A model generated the notes under the pieces. It had not been told where the DNA came from. It saw only the letters and a list, made by a program, of their open reading frames with translations, and made no database searches. Made by a program: the position numbers and the translations under genes. From Euryhalocaulis caribicus (lineage in GTDB: Bacteria > Pseudomonadota > Alphaproteobacteria > Caulobacterales > Maricaulaceae), in the NCBI RefSeq assembly GCF_000412185.1, contig NZ_ASJA01000005.1, forward strand, positions 62,001 through 126,000: a stretch of 64,000 nt of DNA, given 5' to 3'. Below, piece by piece: positions 55,516 to 64,000 of the stretch. How positions within the stretch are numbered: position 1 is the stretch's first letter; each line of letters opens with the position of its first letter.

Positions 55516-57738
55516 ATGAACCGTCGAATCCGTCTTTTTCTGATGTCTACCGCAATCGCCGCGCCGGCGGGGGCCGGTCTGGCGCAGGACGTTTCGCCTG
55601 ACACGGCTGTATCGGAAACCGCGATTACCGATGAGATCGTCGTCACCGGCGCGCGCGGACGGATAGAAACCGCGCTGGAAGTGCCGATCTCGGTCACCGC
55701 CTACAATGAGGAGGAGATCGAGGACGCGCGCATCGACCGGGTGGGCGACTTCATCACCCTGACGCCTAATGTCACCATCGACGAAGCGCAGAATGTCGGG
55801 CTGTCGGCCCTGACGATCCGCGGCGTGACGCAGGTGCGGAACGGCGAGCCGCCGGTGGCGACGGTCGTGGATGGCGTGCTGCAGATCAATTCCCGTCAGT
55901 TCACGCAGGAACTGGTTGATGTGGAGCGGATCGAAGTGCTGCGGGGGCCGCAGGGCGCGCTGTACGGCCGCAACGCCACCGGCGGGGCCATCCTGATCAC
56001 CACGAAGGACCCTTCCAATGTCCTGGAAGGCCATGTGCGCGCGGGCATCGGCCGAAACGAGCATCTTCTCCAGGGCGCGGTCAGCGGCCCGATTGTGGAA
56101 GACAAGCTGCTGTTCCGCGCCGCGGCGCGCTACAGCGATTATGGCGGCAGCCTGATCAACGAGACGCTGGGAGAGCGTGTCGGCGATCTGGAAGACATCA
56201 CGCTGCGCGGCAAGCTGCTGTGGCGTCCGACCGGGAATTTCGAGGCGGACCTGCGCGCCAGCGTTTCCCGCGCCGAAGGCGGCGGCCTGAACTATGTCTA
56301 TCAGCCCGCCATCGTGGGGCCGGACGGAAAACCGATCGCGCTGGATTTCACCCGCGGCGACGCGGACGAGGTCAGCCGGATCATCTATTCGAACAATCCG
56401 GGCTTTAACGAGCGTGATATCAACGAGTTCGCGCTGAAGATGGACTATGATCTGGGCGGGGTCACGCTGCGCTCGGTCAGCTCCTACAATGATCTCCAGG
56501 AATATCTGCAGGGCGACCAGTTCCCCTACACCGCGGCGACAACAATCAGTCCCGGCGCCGCGCCGCTTGGCGACGGCACCCAGACCCAGTTCGTTGATAT
56601 CGAGGCCTGGAGCCAGGAGTTCCGGATCATTTCTCCGGCCGACCAGCGGCTGCGCTGGATGGCGGGCGTCTATTATCTGGAGACTGACCGCTTCATCTCC
56701 TCCACCACCGGCTCGGATCTCGGCCAGGGCATCACGCGTGTCGAGCGGGAACCGCTCTTCTCCGACCCGGCCAACCCGACGCTCACCTATTTCGCGGACG
56801 ATAATGACAACACGGCCTGGGCGCTGTTCGGCAATGTCGATTTCGACGTCACAGACCGGCTCGAACTGTCAGCGGCCCTGCGCTATGACGAGGACGAGCG
56901 CGAGCAGACCGTTTCCCCGCTGAACACCGGCGGCGTGCCCGGCGCGGTCAACACCGCCACTTACGACAAGCTGCAGCCGAAGCTGACGGCGCGTTACCAG
57001 ATTACCCCGGATTTCAACGTCTATGCCTCCTGGGGCGAGGGCTTCCGCAGCGGCCAGTTCAACCAGAACGGCGTTGGCGCGGCGGCAGCCGCCGCCGGCC
57101 TGGTCGGGGTCGAGGACGTGGTCGATGAGGAAATCACGGAGACCTACGAACTGGGCTTCAAGGGCCGTCTCGGCGACCGGCTTCGCCTTAGCGGCGCGGT
57201 GTTCGACACCACGGTCGAGGGGCAGCAATATTTCGTCTTTGTCGGGGCGGTCGGCGCGCAGGTGCTGGTCAATATCGACGAAGTCAGCCTTCAGGGCGGC
57301 GAACTGGAACTGGCGGCCAATCTGGCCGAGGGGCTGGACGCCTACGCCTCCGTCGGCGTGACCGACAGCGAGGTCGAGGAATACGCCCTGAACCCGGCCG
57401 CGGTCGGCAACAAGGCGCCCTATGTGCCGGACATGACGTTCAATGCGGGCGTGCAATACCGGACCGCGCCTTACTGGAACGGGCTGAACCTGTTCGGCCG
57501 CGTGGATTACGAACATCGCGGCGACCAGTTCTGGGACCCGGAAAACTCCACCGCCCGCTCGGCTTTCGATCTGGTCGATCTGCGTTTCGGGATCGAGCAT
57601 CAGGAAGGCGGCTGGAGCCTGATCGGCACATGGAACAACGTCTTCGACGAAGCCTATAATTCCGAATACGTGCTTGGCGGGTTCGCCCACCCCGCCCAGC
57701 CGACGCAATGGCGGATCGATCTGCGGAAAGAGTTCTAG
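55516..57738 (+). CDS. TonB-dependent outer-membrane receptor (740 aa)
   Basis: Receptor with signal peptide (ending AGLAQ, about residue 24), TonB box DEIVVTGARGR, plug with IEVLRGPQGALYGRNATGG and a barrel ending DLRKEF. Starts at ATG 55516 after GGGGGAAAGAG. It is the first gene of a same-strand set (receptor, HyuA, HyuB, permease), with a candidate LuxR operator upstream. The context suggests it imports a cyclic amide, ureide or precursor, but the barrel gives no direct clue. Confidence 0.93.
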   Translation: MNRRIRLFLMSTAIAAPAGAGLAQDVSPDTAVSETAITDEIVVTGARGRIETALEVPISVTAYNEEEIEDARIDRVGDFITLTPNVTIDEAQNVGLSALTIRGVTQVRNGEPPVATVVDGVLQINSRQFTQELVDVERIEVLRGPQGALYGRNATGGAILITTKDPSNVLEGHVRAGIGRNEHLLQGAVSGPIVEDKLLFRAAARYSDYGGSLINETLGERVGDLEDITLRGKLLWRPTGNFEADLRASVSRAEGGGLNYVYQPAIVGPDGKPIALDFTRGDADEVSRIIYSNNPGFNERDINEFALKMDYDLGGVTLRSVSSYNDLQEYLQGDQFPYTAATTISPGAAPLGDGTQTQFVDIEAWSQEFRIISPADQRLRWMAGVYYLETDRFISSTTGSDLGQGITRVEREPLFSDPANPTLTYFADDNDNTAWALFGNVDFDVTDRLELSAALRYDEDEREQTVSPLNTGGVPGAVNTATYDKLQPKLTARYQITPDFNVYASWGEGFRSGQFNQNGVGAAAAAAGLVGVEDVVDEEITETYELGFKGRLGDRLRLSGAVFDTTVEGQQYFVFVGAVGAQVLVNIDEVSLQGGELELAANLAEGLDAYASVGVTDSEVEEYALNPAAVGNKAPYVPDMTFNAGVQYRTAPYWNGLNLFGRVDYEHRGDQFWDPENSTARSAFDLVDLRFGIEHQEGGWSLIGTWNNVFDEAYNSEYVLGGFAHPAQPTQWRIDLRKEF

Positions 57739-57747
57739 GCCTTTCAG

Positions 57748-57774
57748 CGCGGGCTGGCGGAAAGCCGGCCCGCG
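57748..57774 (+). other. Intercistronic hairpin between receptor and HyuA genes
   Basis: Stem CGCGGGCTGGC (57748-57758) with GCCGGCCCGCG (57764-57774), one G-T wobble, no T-run. It could set relative expression through RNA processing or stability. Confidence 0.45.
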
Positions 57775-57837
57775 TCTGGCGCCCGCTGACGCGGGTCTGA
57801 ACGCCTTCCGGCAAATACGCGAAAAAAGGGCGAACCC

Positions 57838-59931
57838 ATGCAATCCAGGCGCAAGCGCGCAGCCACCGATGTCGGCGGCACATTCACCGATCTTGTTTAT
57901 TACGAAGTTGACCCGGAAACGGGCAGGCCCGGGGCGATCCGCGCCGCCAAGTCCGACACCACGCCGCCGGAGTTCGAACGCGGCGTCATGAACGTGATGG
58001 AGAAGGCGAACGTCGATCCCGCCAGCCTCGATTTCTTCGCGCACGGCTCCACGGTGGTGATCAACGCGCTGACCGAGCGGAAAGGCGCGCGCACCGCGCT
58101 GATCACCACGCGGGGCTTCCGCGACGTGCTGGAAATCGCGCGCGGAAACCGGCCCGACCTTTTCAACTTCAATTTCAGGAAGCCGGCCCCCTTCGTGGAG
58201 CGCCATCTGCGGGCCGAACTGACCGAACGGGCGAACCACAAGGGCGAGACGGTGCGGGACGTGGAGCTGTCAGAGCTGCCAGAGATCCTGGACTATTTCC
58301 GCAAGGAGGGCGTGGAGGCGATCGCCATCGCGTTCCTGCATGCCTATCTGGCGCCGGAAAATGAGCGCAAGACGCTCGCCGCGATCCGGGATCAGTGGCC
58401 GGAAGTTTCGGTTCTGGCGTCGCATGAAATCAGCCGCGAATGGCGGGAATATGAGCGCACGAACACCACCGTGCTTTCCGCCTATGTCCACCCGGCCGCG
58501 AAGAAATATATCGAGCGGCTGGAGGGCCGGCTGCGCCAGCACGGGTTCGAGCGTGATCCCTACATGATGCAGTCCAATGGCGGCATCACAGGCGCGGAGG
58601 CGGCCAAGGCCAATCCCGTGGCCATGGTGGAATCCGGCCCGGCCAGCGGCATTTACGCCGCCGCCTATATGGGTCGCGCCATCGGCAAGGAAAACCTGAT
58701 CGTTCTGGATATTGGCGGCACGACGGCCAAGTGCGCGCTGGTCGAAAACGGCAAAGTGAAAATATCCACCGATTATTATATCGAGCGGACGCCGCAGAAT
58801 CCGGGCTATCCCATCCAGACTCCGGTCGTGGATATTGTCGAGATCGGCAATGGCGGCGGCTCCATCGCCTGGGTGGACGAGGGCGGCAAGCTGCATGTCG
58901 GGCCGCAATCGGCCGGCGCCTCGCCCGGCCCCGCCGCCTACGGACGGGGCGGCAGCAAGGCGACGACAACAGACGCCAATCTGCTGCTGGGCCGGATCGA
59001 CCCCAAAAGCTTTGTCGGCGGCGAAGTCGAGCCGGACTGGCGCGCCGTGAAGGACGCTTTCGGCGCCTTGTCCGAACGTCTGAAACTGTCGGTGGAGGAC
59101 GTGGCCCGCGGGGTTGTGCGCATCGCCAACGCCAACATGGTCAATGCGTTGCGGCTGGTCTCAACCAATAAAGGACACGATCCGCGCGACTTCTCCCTGA
59201 TCGCGTTCGGGGGCGGGGGCGCCATGCACGCCGTGTCGCTGGCCGAAGAGCTGAACGTGCCGGAGGTTATCGTGCCGGTAAATTCGGCGGTGTTTTCCGC
59301 CTGGGGCATGCTGCTGACCGATCTGCGCCGTGACTATGTGCGCACCCGGCCGACCCCGCTGCACGCCGATTTCCGCAATGACATCGCACGCGCCTTTTCG
59401 AAAATGCGCGACCGCGCCTGCGTGGATTTCACGGGCGAAGTCGGCGACTGCAGCGACCTGAAATTCAATTACCTGGCGGACATGCGCTATCAGGGGCAGG
59501 AGCACACGGTGAAAGTGGATCTGCCGCCCAATGGCGATGGCGGGCCGGACATGGCGGCCGCGGCGGAGCGGTTTCACGAACTCCACGAACAGCGCTTCAC
59601 CTATCGCCTCGACGCGCCCATCCAGATTGTCAATTTCCATCTGGCCGCCTTCGCGCCGGTCGATAAGCCCGATCTGGCGGAAAAGGCGGTCACGGGCCGC
59701 AAGATAGAGGACGCCCATATCACCCGCCGCGAGGTCGATTTCGACAGTGGCGGCGTGGTCGAGGCGGACATCTATAACGGCCTGAAAATGGAGCCGGGCA
59801 TGACGCTGACCGGCCCGGCGGTGGTTCAGGAACCGGCCGTGACCCTGGTCATCCCGCCCGGCAAGCGGCTGAGCGTCGACAAGTTTGGCAATTACCGCAT
59901 TCAGATCAGCGCCAAGGAGTCAGGGCAATGA
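57838..59931 (+). CDS. Hydantoinase/oxoprolinase family A subunit (HyuA)
   Basis: 697-residue ATP-binding subunit of the family that opens cyclic amides with ATP (5-oxoprolinase, N-methylhydantoinase, acetone carboxylase). The N-terminal ASKHA-type phosphate motif is ATDVGGTFTDLVYY (about residues 8-21), and a second one is VLDIGGTTAKCALVENG near residue 297. ATG 57838 is preceded by AAGGGCG. Its stop overlaps the start of the B subunit by 4 bases (ATGA). Substrate could be a hydantoin, oxoproline or other cyclic imide/ureide; the neighbouring permease and avidin-like gene favour a ureide-like ring. Confidence 0.9.
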   Translation: MQSRRKRAATDVGGTFTDLVYYEVDPETGRPGAIRAAKSDTTPPEFERGVMNVMEKANVDPASLDFFAHGSTVVINALTERKGARTALITTRGFRDVLEIARGNRPDLFNFNFRKPAPFVERHLRAELTERANHKGETVRDVELSELPEILDYFRKEGVEAIAIAFLHAYLAPENERKTLAAIRDQWPEVSVLASHEISREWREYERTNTTVLSAYVHPAAKKYIERLEGRLRQHGFERDPYMMQSNGGITGAEAAKANPVAMVESGPASGIYAAAYMGRAIGKENLIVLDIGGTTAKCALVENGKVKISTDYYIERTPQNPGYPIQTPVVDIVEIGNGGGSIAWVDEGGKLHVGPQSAGASPGPAAYGRGGSKATTTDANLLLGRIDPKSFVGGEVEPDWRAVKDAFGALSERLKLSVEDVARGVVRIANANMVNALRLVSTNKGHDPRDFSLIAFGGGGAMHAVSLAEELNVPEVIVPVNSAVFSAWGMLLTDLRRDYVRTRPTPLHADFRNDIARAFSKMRDRACVDFTGEVGDCSDLKFNYLADMRYQGQEHTVKVDLPPNGDGGPDMAAAAERFHELHEQRFTYRLDAPIQIVNFHLAAFAPVDKPDLAEKAVTGRKIEDAHITRREVDFDSGGVVEADIYNGLKMEPGMTLTGPAVVQEPAVTLVIPPGKRLSVDKFGNYRIQISAKESGQ

Positions 59932-61601
59932 AACAGGACGTCTTCACGCTCGAAATCATCAAGGACTCCCTCGTCGCGGTGGGCGAGGAAATGTTCAACG
60001 CCATGATCCGCACCTCGATGAGTCCGATCATCTATGAAACGACCGATTTCGCGGTCGGCGCCACGGACGCGGCGGGAAATCTTCTGGCTCAGGGCAATGG
60101 CGTGACCGCCTTTCTCGCCACGCTGGACACGGCGGTGCAGAGCACGCTGGAACATTATCCCGGTGAAGACGATGTCCGGCCCGGCGATATCTTCATCACC
60201 AATTCGCCCTATGAGGGCGGCGGCACGCATCTGTCGGACGTCGTAATTGTCTATCCGGTGTTTCACGATGACCGGCTGATCGCCTGGACCGTGAACAAGG
60301 CCCACTGGACAGAGGTTGGCGGCTCCCACGCCGGCAGCGTCTCGACAGAGGCGACGGAGATCTATCAGGAGGGCCTGCATTTCCGCTTCCTGAAACTCTA
60401 TGACGAAGGCCGCCTGAACCAGTCACTGGTCAGCATGATCCGCGACAATGTCCGCCTGCCCGACAGCACGATCGGCGACATGTACGCCGGCGTCGCCGCC
60501 TGCAAGGTGGGCGCGAAGCGGATTCTGGACCTGGTTTCCAAATACGGCGAGAGCGCCGTGCTTTCCGCCATGACCGGCCTGCTCGATTACGGCGAGCGCA
60601 TGACGCTGGCCGAGCTGAAGAAACTGCCCCAGGGCGTGTTCGAGGCGGAGGATATCGTAGAGGAGGACGGCCACGGGAACGGGCCGTTCCGCATCAAGGT
60701 CAAGGTGACGATTGACGGCGGCCGCATGGTCGCGGACTTCACCGGTACGGACCCGCAGGTCAACGGTCCGATCAATTGCAGCTATACGGGGCTGGTCACG
60801 GGCGCGCGCTGCGCCTTCAAGGCGGTCACCAATACGGAAATTCCGGCCAATGGCGGATGTTTCCGCGCGCTGGAGGTGGTTTGCCCGCCGGGCACCCTGA
60901 TTTCCGCGGAATCGCCGGCGCCGGTCTCGATCTATTACGAGGCGCTGATCGCCGCGATCGAGGTCATGTGGAAGGCGCTGGCGCCGCATATGCCCGAGAA
61001 ACTGCCCGCAGGTCACCAGCGAACCGTGGGCGCCACGTTCATTTCCGGACCGCATCCCGATACGGGCGAACTGTTCGTGATGGGGGAGCCCTTGCTTGGC
61101 GGCTGGGGGGCCTCTGCCGGGCTGGACGGGGATAACGGACAATTCTGCTGTGCGAACGGCGAAACGTTCAATATCCCCGTCGAGCTTGCCGAAAGCCGTT
61201 ATGGCTTCGAGATCGACCAGTACGCCTTCCATAACGAGGATGGAGGCGAAGGCGAATTCCGCGGCGGGAAAGGCGTGGTTCTGGACTATCGTATAACGGC
61301 GGAGGAAGCGTTCCTGACCTATTCCGCCACCCGCACCACGACGCGCCCCTGGGCGATGGACGGCGGCGAGGAAGGCTCCACCAACGCGGCCTGGCATATC
61401 CGGAAAGATGGAACACGCGAGCGCTATACGATGGCGACGGCGGTCCGCGCCAGGAAAGGCGAAACGTTCCGTATGATCAGCGCCACGGGCGGGGGTTATG
61501 GCGAACCGGCGGCGCGGCCGCGGGAATACGTGCTGTCCGATCTGAAGAACGGTTACATCACGCCCGAACAGGCGGAGCGTCACTACGGCGTCACGGGCTG
61601 A
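59928..61601 (+). CDS. Hydantoinase/oxoprolinase family B subunit (HyuB)
   Basis: 557-residue partner subunit carrying the hydrolytic half. Family marks: MIRTSMSPIIYETTDFAVG near the N-terminus, ITNSPYEGGGTHLSDV, HWTEVGGSHAGSVSTEATE shortened here, and GGKGVVLDYRI in the C-terminal part. ATG 59928 overlaps the HyuA stop and has AAGGAG 8 bases upstream. Length normal. Forms the complex with the upstream subunit. A permease gene starts one base after its stop. Confidence 0.9.
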   Translation: MKQDVFTLEIIKDSLVAVGEEMFNAMIRTSMSPIIYETTDFAVGATDAAGNLLAQGNGVTAFLATLDTAVQSTLEHYPGEDDVRPGDIFITNSPYEGGGTHLSDVVIVYPVFHDDRLIAWTVNKAHWTEVGGSHAGSVSTEATEIYQEGLHFRFLKLYDEGRLNQSLVSMIRDNVRLPDSTIGDMYAGVAACKVGAKRILDLVSKYGESAVLSAMTGLLDYGERMTLAELKKLPQGVFEAEDIVEEDGHGNGPFRIKVKVTIDGGRMVADFTGTDPQVNGPINCSYTGLVTGARCAFKAVTNTEIPANGGCFRALEVVCPPGTLISAESPAPVSIYYEALIAAIEVMWKALAPHMPEKLPAGHQRTVGATFISGPHPDTGELFVMGEPLLGGWGASAGLDGDNGQFCCANGETFNIPVELAESRYGFEIDQYAFHNEDGGEGEFRGGKGVVLDYRITAEEAFLTYSATRTTTRPWAMDGGEEGSTNAAWHIRKDGTRERYTMATAVRARKGETFRMISATGGGYGEPAARPREYVLSDLKNGYITPEQAERHYGVTG

Positions 61602-61602
61602 C

Positions 61603-62880
61603 GTGCCTGTAAAGGATGATTTCGCCCGCGTTCCGGTGCCTCAGGACCGGCGCGTGGGCGGATTCCATATCGCCATGGTGGTGGTCGGGGGAACCATATC
61701 CATTCCCGGCTTCCTCATGGCGGCGGCGATTGGCGACGGGCTGGGCGTGGCCCATGCCGCCGCCGCGTTCATACTGGGTTGCCTGACGCTGGCCGTCCTG
61801 GGCGCGATGACCGCCTGGGCCGGCGTGAAATCGCGGTTTTCCGCCTATATGCTGGCCGAATTCGCATTTGGCCGCCGCGGCGCCGCGGCGGCGAACCTGG
61901 CCGTCGCGCTGTCCCTGATCGGCTGGTTCGGCGTGATATCCAATATTTTCGCGCAAGCTGCGGATTTGCTTGTGAGCCAGACGCTCGGCCTGTCGATCCC
62001 GGCCGAGATCTATGCCGTTATCGGCAGCCTGCTGATCGTCGGAGTCACGATTTCCGGCTTCAAGGGAATCGACAAGCTGGCCCTGGCGCTGGTCCCGCTC
62101 ATGGCGCTTTTCCTGATCTACGCCGCCGCGCTTTCCATCGGCAAAATCGATGGCTGGAGCCTGCCCGCGGACCAGCGCACGCTCAGCTTTTCCTCCGCCG
62201 TTTCGGCCGTAATCGGCAGCTATATCGCCGGCGTGATCATCCAGCCGGACTATGCCCGGTTCGCGCGCAACAGGCCGCACGCCATATGGTCCGCCGTGAT
62301 CGCGCTGGGCGTCAGTTTTCCCGTGGTGCTCTTGCTGGCGGCCATTCCCAGCGTCGCCATGGGGCAGTCGGACCTGTTCCTGATCATGCTGGGGCTGGGC
62401 ATCGGCGTTCCGGCCTTCATCCTGCTGCTGCTCGCCTCCTGGTCCTCAAATGTTCTGTGCCTGTATTCCGCCGGGCTTTCGGTGGCGACCATATTGAAGC
62501 GGGTGGATTTGCGGACGATCCTTCTGGCGGCGGGGACCGCCGGGACGGCGCTGGCGATGCTGCACGCGCAGGATTACCTCACCCGCTACCTCATTCTTCT
62601 GGGCATCGCGCTGCCCCCGATCGCCAGCATCTATGCGTCCGAAGCGCTGCTGTTCCGGGACGCGTTCTCGCTTGAGGCCCTGAAAACGGAGTCCGCGATC
62701 AGCTGGCCGGCCTTCGCCGCATGGGGCGGCGCAGTGGCGGCCGGATACGCGGCCTATTCGGAGCGGGCGAGCTTCACCGGCGTCGCGGCGCTGGATTCCA
62801 TCCTCGCCGCCTTCTTGATCTATGCCGGGCTGGGCTATGCCCGCCGCGCCGCCGCGCGGCGCTCCGGCCGGGCCGCCTGA
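61603..62880 (+). CDS. Cytosine/purine permease family (NCS1, CodB-like) transporter
   Basis: Inner-membrane symporter of the nucleobase-cation-symport-1 type (cytosine, hydantoin, allantoin and related rings). 425 residues with about twelve hydrophobic segments; VVVGGTISIPGFLMAAAIG is the first-helix signature and GSYIAGVIIQPDYARFAR the conserved helix-6 region of CodB-type carriers. It starts at GTG 61603, one base after the HyuB stop, so it is coupled to that gene. Hydantoin permease Mhp1 belongs to the same family, which fits the adjacent hydantoinase-type enzyme. Confidence 0.88.
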   Translation: MPVKDDFARVPVPQDRRVGGFHIAMVVVGGTISIPGFLMAAAIGDGLGVAHAAAAFILGCLTLAVLGAMTAWAGVKSRFSAYMLAEFAFGRRGAAAANLAVALSLIGWFGVISNIFAQAADLLVSQTLGLSIPAEIYAVIGSLLIVGVTISGFKGIDKLALALVPLMALFLIYAAALSIGKIDGWSLPADQRTLSFSSAVSAVIGSYIAGVIIQPDYARFARNRPHAIWSAVIALGVSFPVVLLLAAIPSVAMGQSDLFLIMLGLGIGVPAFILLLLASWSSNVLCLYSAGLSVATILKRVDLRTILLAAGTAGTALAMLHAQDYLTRYLILLGIALPPIASIYASEALLFRDAFSLEALKTESAISWPAFAAWGGAVAAGYAAYSERASFTGVAALDSILAAFLIYAGLGYARRAAARRSGRAA

Positions 62881-62893
62881 AGCGCGCGGGCGA

Positions 62894-62909
62894 CTACCCG
62901 AAAGGGTAG
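62894..62909. promoter_or_regulatory. Candidate LuxR operator upstream of avidin-like gene
   Basis: CTACCCGAAAGGGTAG, perfect 6-bp arms around GAAA, same as the site at 55333. A TATACC -10-like box lies at 62928-62933, so the right arm falls where a -35 box would be, as for an activator that replaces the -35. Confidence 0.6.
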
Positions 62910-63035
62910 GGGGGCGAACCCCCGGACTATACCGATCTCCTTTGAGTCTATCCGAAACGCTGATGGCGGAATTCGCCTGAGACGCGCAAGACTCGCCCGT
63001 GAACTGACATCGCGCCTTAAGGGGAGGAAAGATCG

Positions 63036-63824
63036 ATGAGCCTGACGGGAGTTTGGTCGAACAGCTACGGTTCGGTGATGAATTTGAGCCAGTTTGCCGG
63101 CGGTCTGATCGCCGGAACCTATTCATCCTCAACCGGGTCCACCGGAAAATACTATGTCGCCGGGATGGCCGGACCATCCGACCCCACGCCCTCGCTGGGC
63201 CAGAGCGCGGCGCTCTCCATCTACTGGCGGTCCTATACGGGCGGGCAGGGCGACCCTAGCTGGCACTGGGTTTCCGGCCTCAGCGGCCAGTTGAACACCA
63301 GCGGCTCTCAGCCGACGCTCTATCTGATGCACGCCATGGTCGCGACGGACAATTTCCCGAACGTCGCCAATGTCGGCACCTATATCGACAAGCTGATCTA
63401 CACGCCCAAACAGGGTGAGACGGATAGCTCCATCAAGGACGCGCTCAGCGAGGGCGCGAACGGAACCGACCCGATCAGCGGCGTCTGGGTCTGTAACGAG
63501 GAGCCCGGCACGATCATGCAGCTGAGCGTCAGCGGCCCCAGCACCGGCTATGTCACGGGCGATCTGGCCAGCGCGGCGGGGCGCTATGTTCTGGTCGGGT
63601 TTACCGATGTGGACGCACAGTCGGGCGGCATCGCCCGTCAGGGTCTCTCGGTCAGCGTCGGGGTCGGCGACGCCGGCGTCTGTATGAGCATGGCGGGCAG
63701 CCTGGATTTCTCGACCGGGGTGATGACCCTCACGGTCTATGCCAGCCGCGGCACGTCCGCCGACACGATCTATACCCAGACACAGGTCTCTCAGTGGACC
63801 TTTACCAAATCATCCGACGATTGA
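63036..63824 (+). CDS. Tandem avidin-like domain protein
   Basis: 262 residues forming two avidin/streptavidin-like beta-barrels (about 3-124 and 148-258). Domain 1 keeps TGVWSNSYGS (Asn9 and Ser13 at the places of streptavidin Asn23 and Ser27), GTYSSSTGS (Tyr29, Ser31 for Tyr43, Ser45), Trp64 (for Trp79), Trp76/Trp78 near Trp92, and Asp118 (for Asp128). Domain 2 has SGVWVCN, GYVTGDLASAAGRYVLVG and a C-terminal ASRGTSADTIY...QWTFTK, but lacks several pocket aromatics and has Trp for the Asp. No signal peptide is visible, so it may be cytoplasmic or exported another way. GGGGAGG precedes ATG 63036. It may bind biotin or another cyclic ureide. Confidence 0.78.
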   Translation: MSLTGVWSNSYGSVMNLSQFAGGLIAGTYSSSTGSTGKYYVAGMAGPSDPTPSLGQSAALSIYWRSYTGGQGDPSWHWVSGLSGQLNTSGSQPTLYLMHAMVATDNFPNVANVGTYIDKLIYTPKQGETDSSIKDALSEGANGTDPISGVWVCNEEPGTIMQLSVSGPSTGYVTGDLASAAGRYVLVGFTDVDAQSGGIARQGLSVSVGVGDAGVCMSMAGSLDFSTGVMTLTVYASRGTSADTIYTQTQVSQWTFTKSSDD

Positions 63825-63849
63825 TTCCACCGCAGGGGAGGCGAGGGAC

Positions 63850-64000
63850 ATGACCCATCAATTTAACAGGAAAGCAGCTTTTCTCGCGGCGGCGGTTTCG
63901 GCGTTGCTGCCGGCGGCCTGCGCGACGGGGGGCGAGGCTCCGCCGGATACGGGCGCCATGCTGACCGTGCCCATGAAACTCGGCCAGATGGCCGATTACG
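63850..64000 (+). CDS. Start of a lipoprotein gene, cut by the window edge
   Basis: ATG 63850 behind GGGGAGGCGAGGGAC opens a frame that runs to the window end (50 residues seen). The signal has a lipobox, ALLPAAC, then ATGGEAPPDTGAM. It is 25 bases after the avidin-like gene on the same strand and so likely cotranscribed. The mature part is too short to identify. Confidence 0.75.
   Translation, partial: MTHQFNRKAAFLAAAVSALLPAACATGGEAPPDTGAMLTVPMKLGQMADY

Overview
The window looks like a catabolic/scavenging stretch of a GC-rich Gram-negative chromosome, most likely an alphaproteobacterium of the kind that carries many TonB-dependent receptors (Hyphomonadaceae, Parvularculaceae, Caulobacterales or Sphingomonadales style). 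That placement is inference from the five TonB receptors, the AcoX-type kinase, the TPR-sulfotransferase and the codon use; there is no rRNA or marker gene. I see no tRNA, rRNA, CRISPR array, phage gene or insertion sequence.

Layout. (1) 0.2-4.9 kb: a TonB receptor followed, past an internal terminator hairpin, by a secreted DUF885 hydrolase-like protein. (2) 5.0-27.8 kb: a large nitrogen-compound catabolic block. It holds a beta-keto acid cleavage enzyme (BKACE), an AcoX/NAD-kinase-like protein, a translationally coupled pair resembling the two halves of glycine decarboxylase P-protein, a class III aminotransferase, a GabD-like aldehyde dehydrogenase, an IclR regulator, a 3-hydroxyacyl-CoA/carnitine-dehydrogenase-like enzyme, both halves of an opine-oxidase-like flavoenzyme, a polar amino acid/opine-type ABC importer, an old yellow enzyme, a MocR regulator with an unusual C-terminal extension, a nitrilase-family amidase and a TonB receptor. 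Palindromes built on GCGAAC-N4-GTTCGC recur at four of its promoters. (3) 27.9-34.2 kb: a tightly overlapping operon of TPR-sulfotransferase, serine hydrolase, MFS transporter and a frameshifted class III aminotransferase. (4) 34.2-42.6 kb: two paralogous TPR proteins, an ALDH7-type aldehyde dehydrogenase, an XRE-cupin regulator, a peptidase-M19-like protein and a TonB receptor, tied together by a second repeated site (CCTAWACGAAA). (5) 42.7-52.5 kb: a PLP-dependent Cys/Met-metabolism-type enzyme, a secreted cyanophycinase/isoaspartyl-peptidase fusion, an Lrp/AsnC regulator, a TonB receptor, a C69-like Ntn hydrolase with Ser in place of Cys, and a secreted HExxH zinc peptidase. (6) 52.6-64.0 kb: a MalT-type LuxR regulator, TonB receptor, ATP-dependent hydantoinase/oxoprolinase A and B subunits, a CodB/NCS1 permease, a protein made of two tandem avidin-like domains and the start of a lipoprotein; a perfect CTACCC-N4-GGGTAG palindrome sits at both ends of this block.

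How it works together. Each block repeats one design: an outer-membrane TonB receptor, a hydrolase or peptidase, inner-membrane transport, one or a few oxidative or PLP enzymes, and its own regulator from a different family (IclR, MocR, XRE-cupin, Lrp, LuxR). The best candidate for an undescribed system is block 6, where a tandem avidin-like protein sits with a TonB receptor, a cyclic-amide hydrolase and a nucleobase-type permease. This arrangement would suit capture, import and ATP-driven ring opening of a cyclic ureide such as biotin or a hydantoin, but the substrate is inference. The second candidate is the opine-oxidase/GcvP-like block 2.
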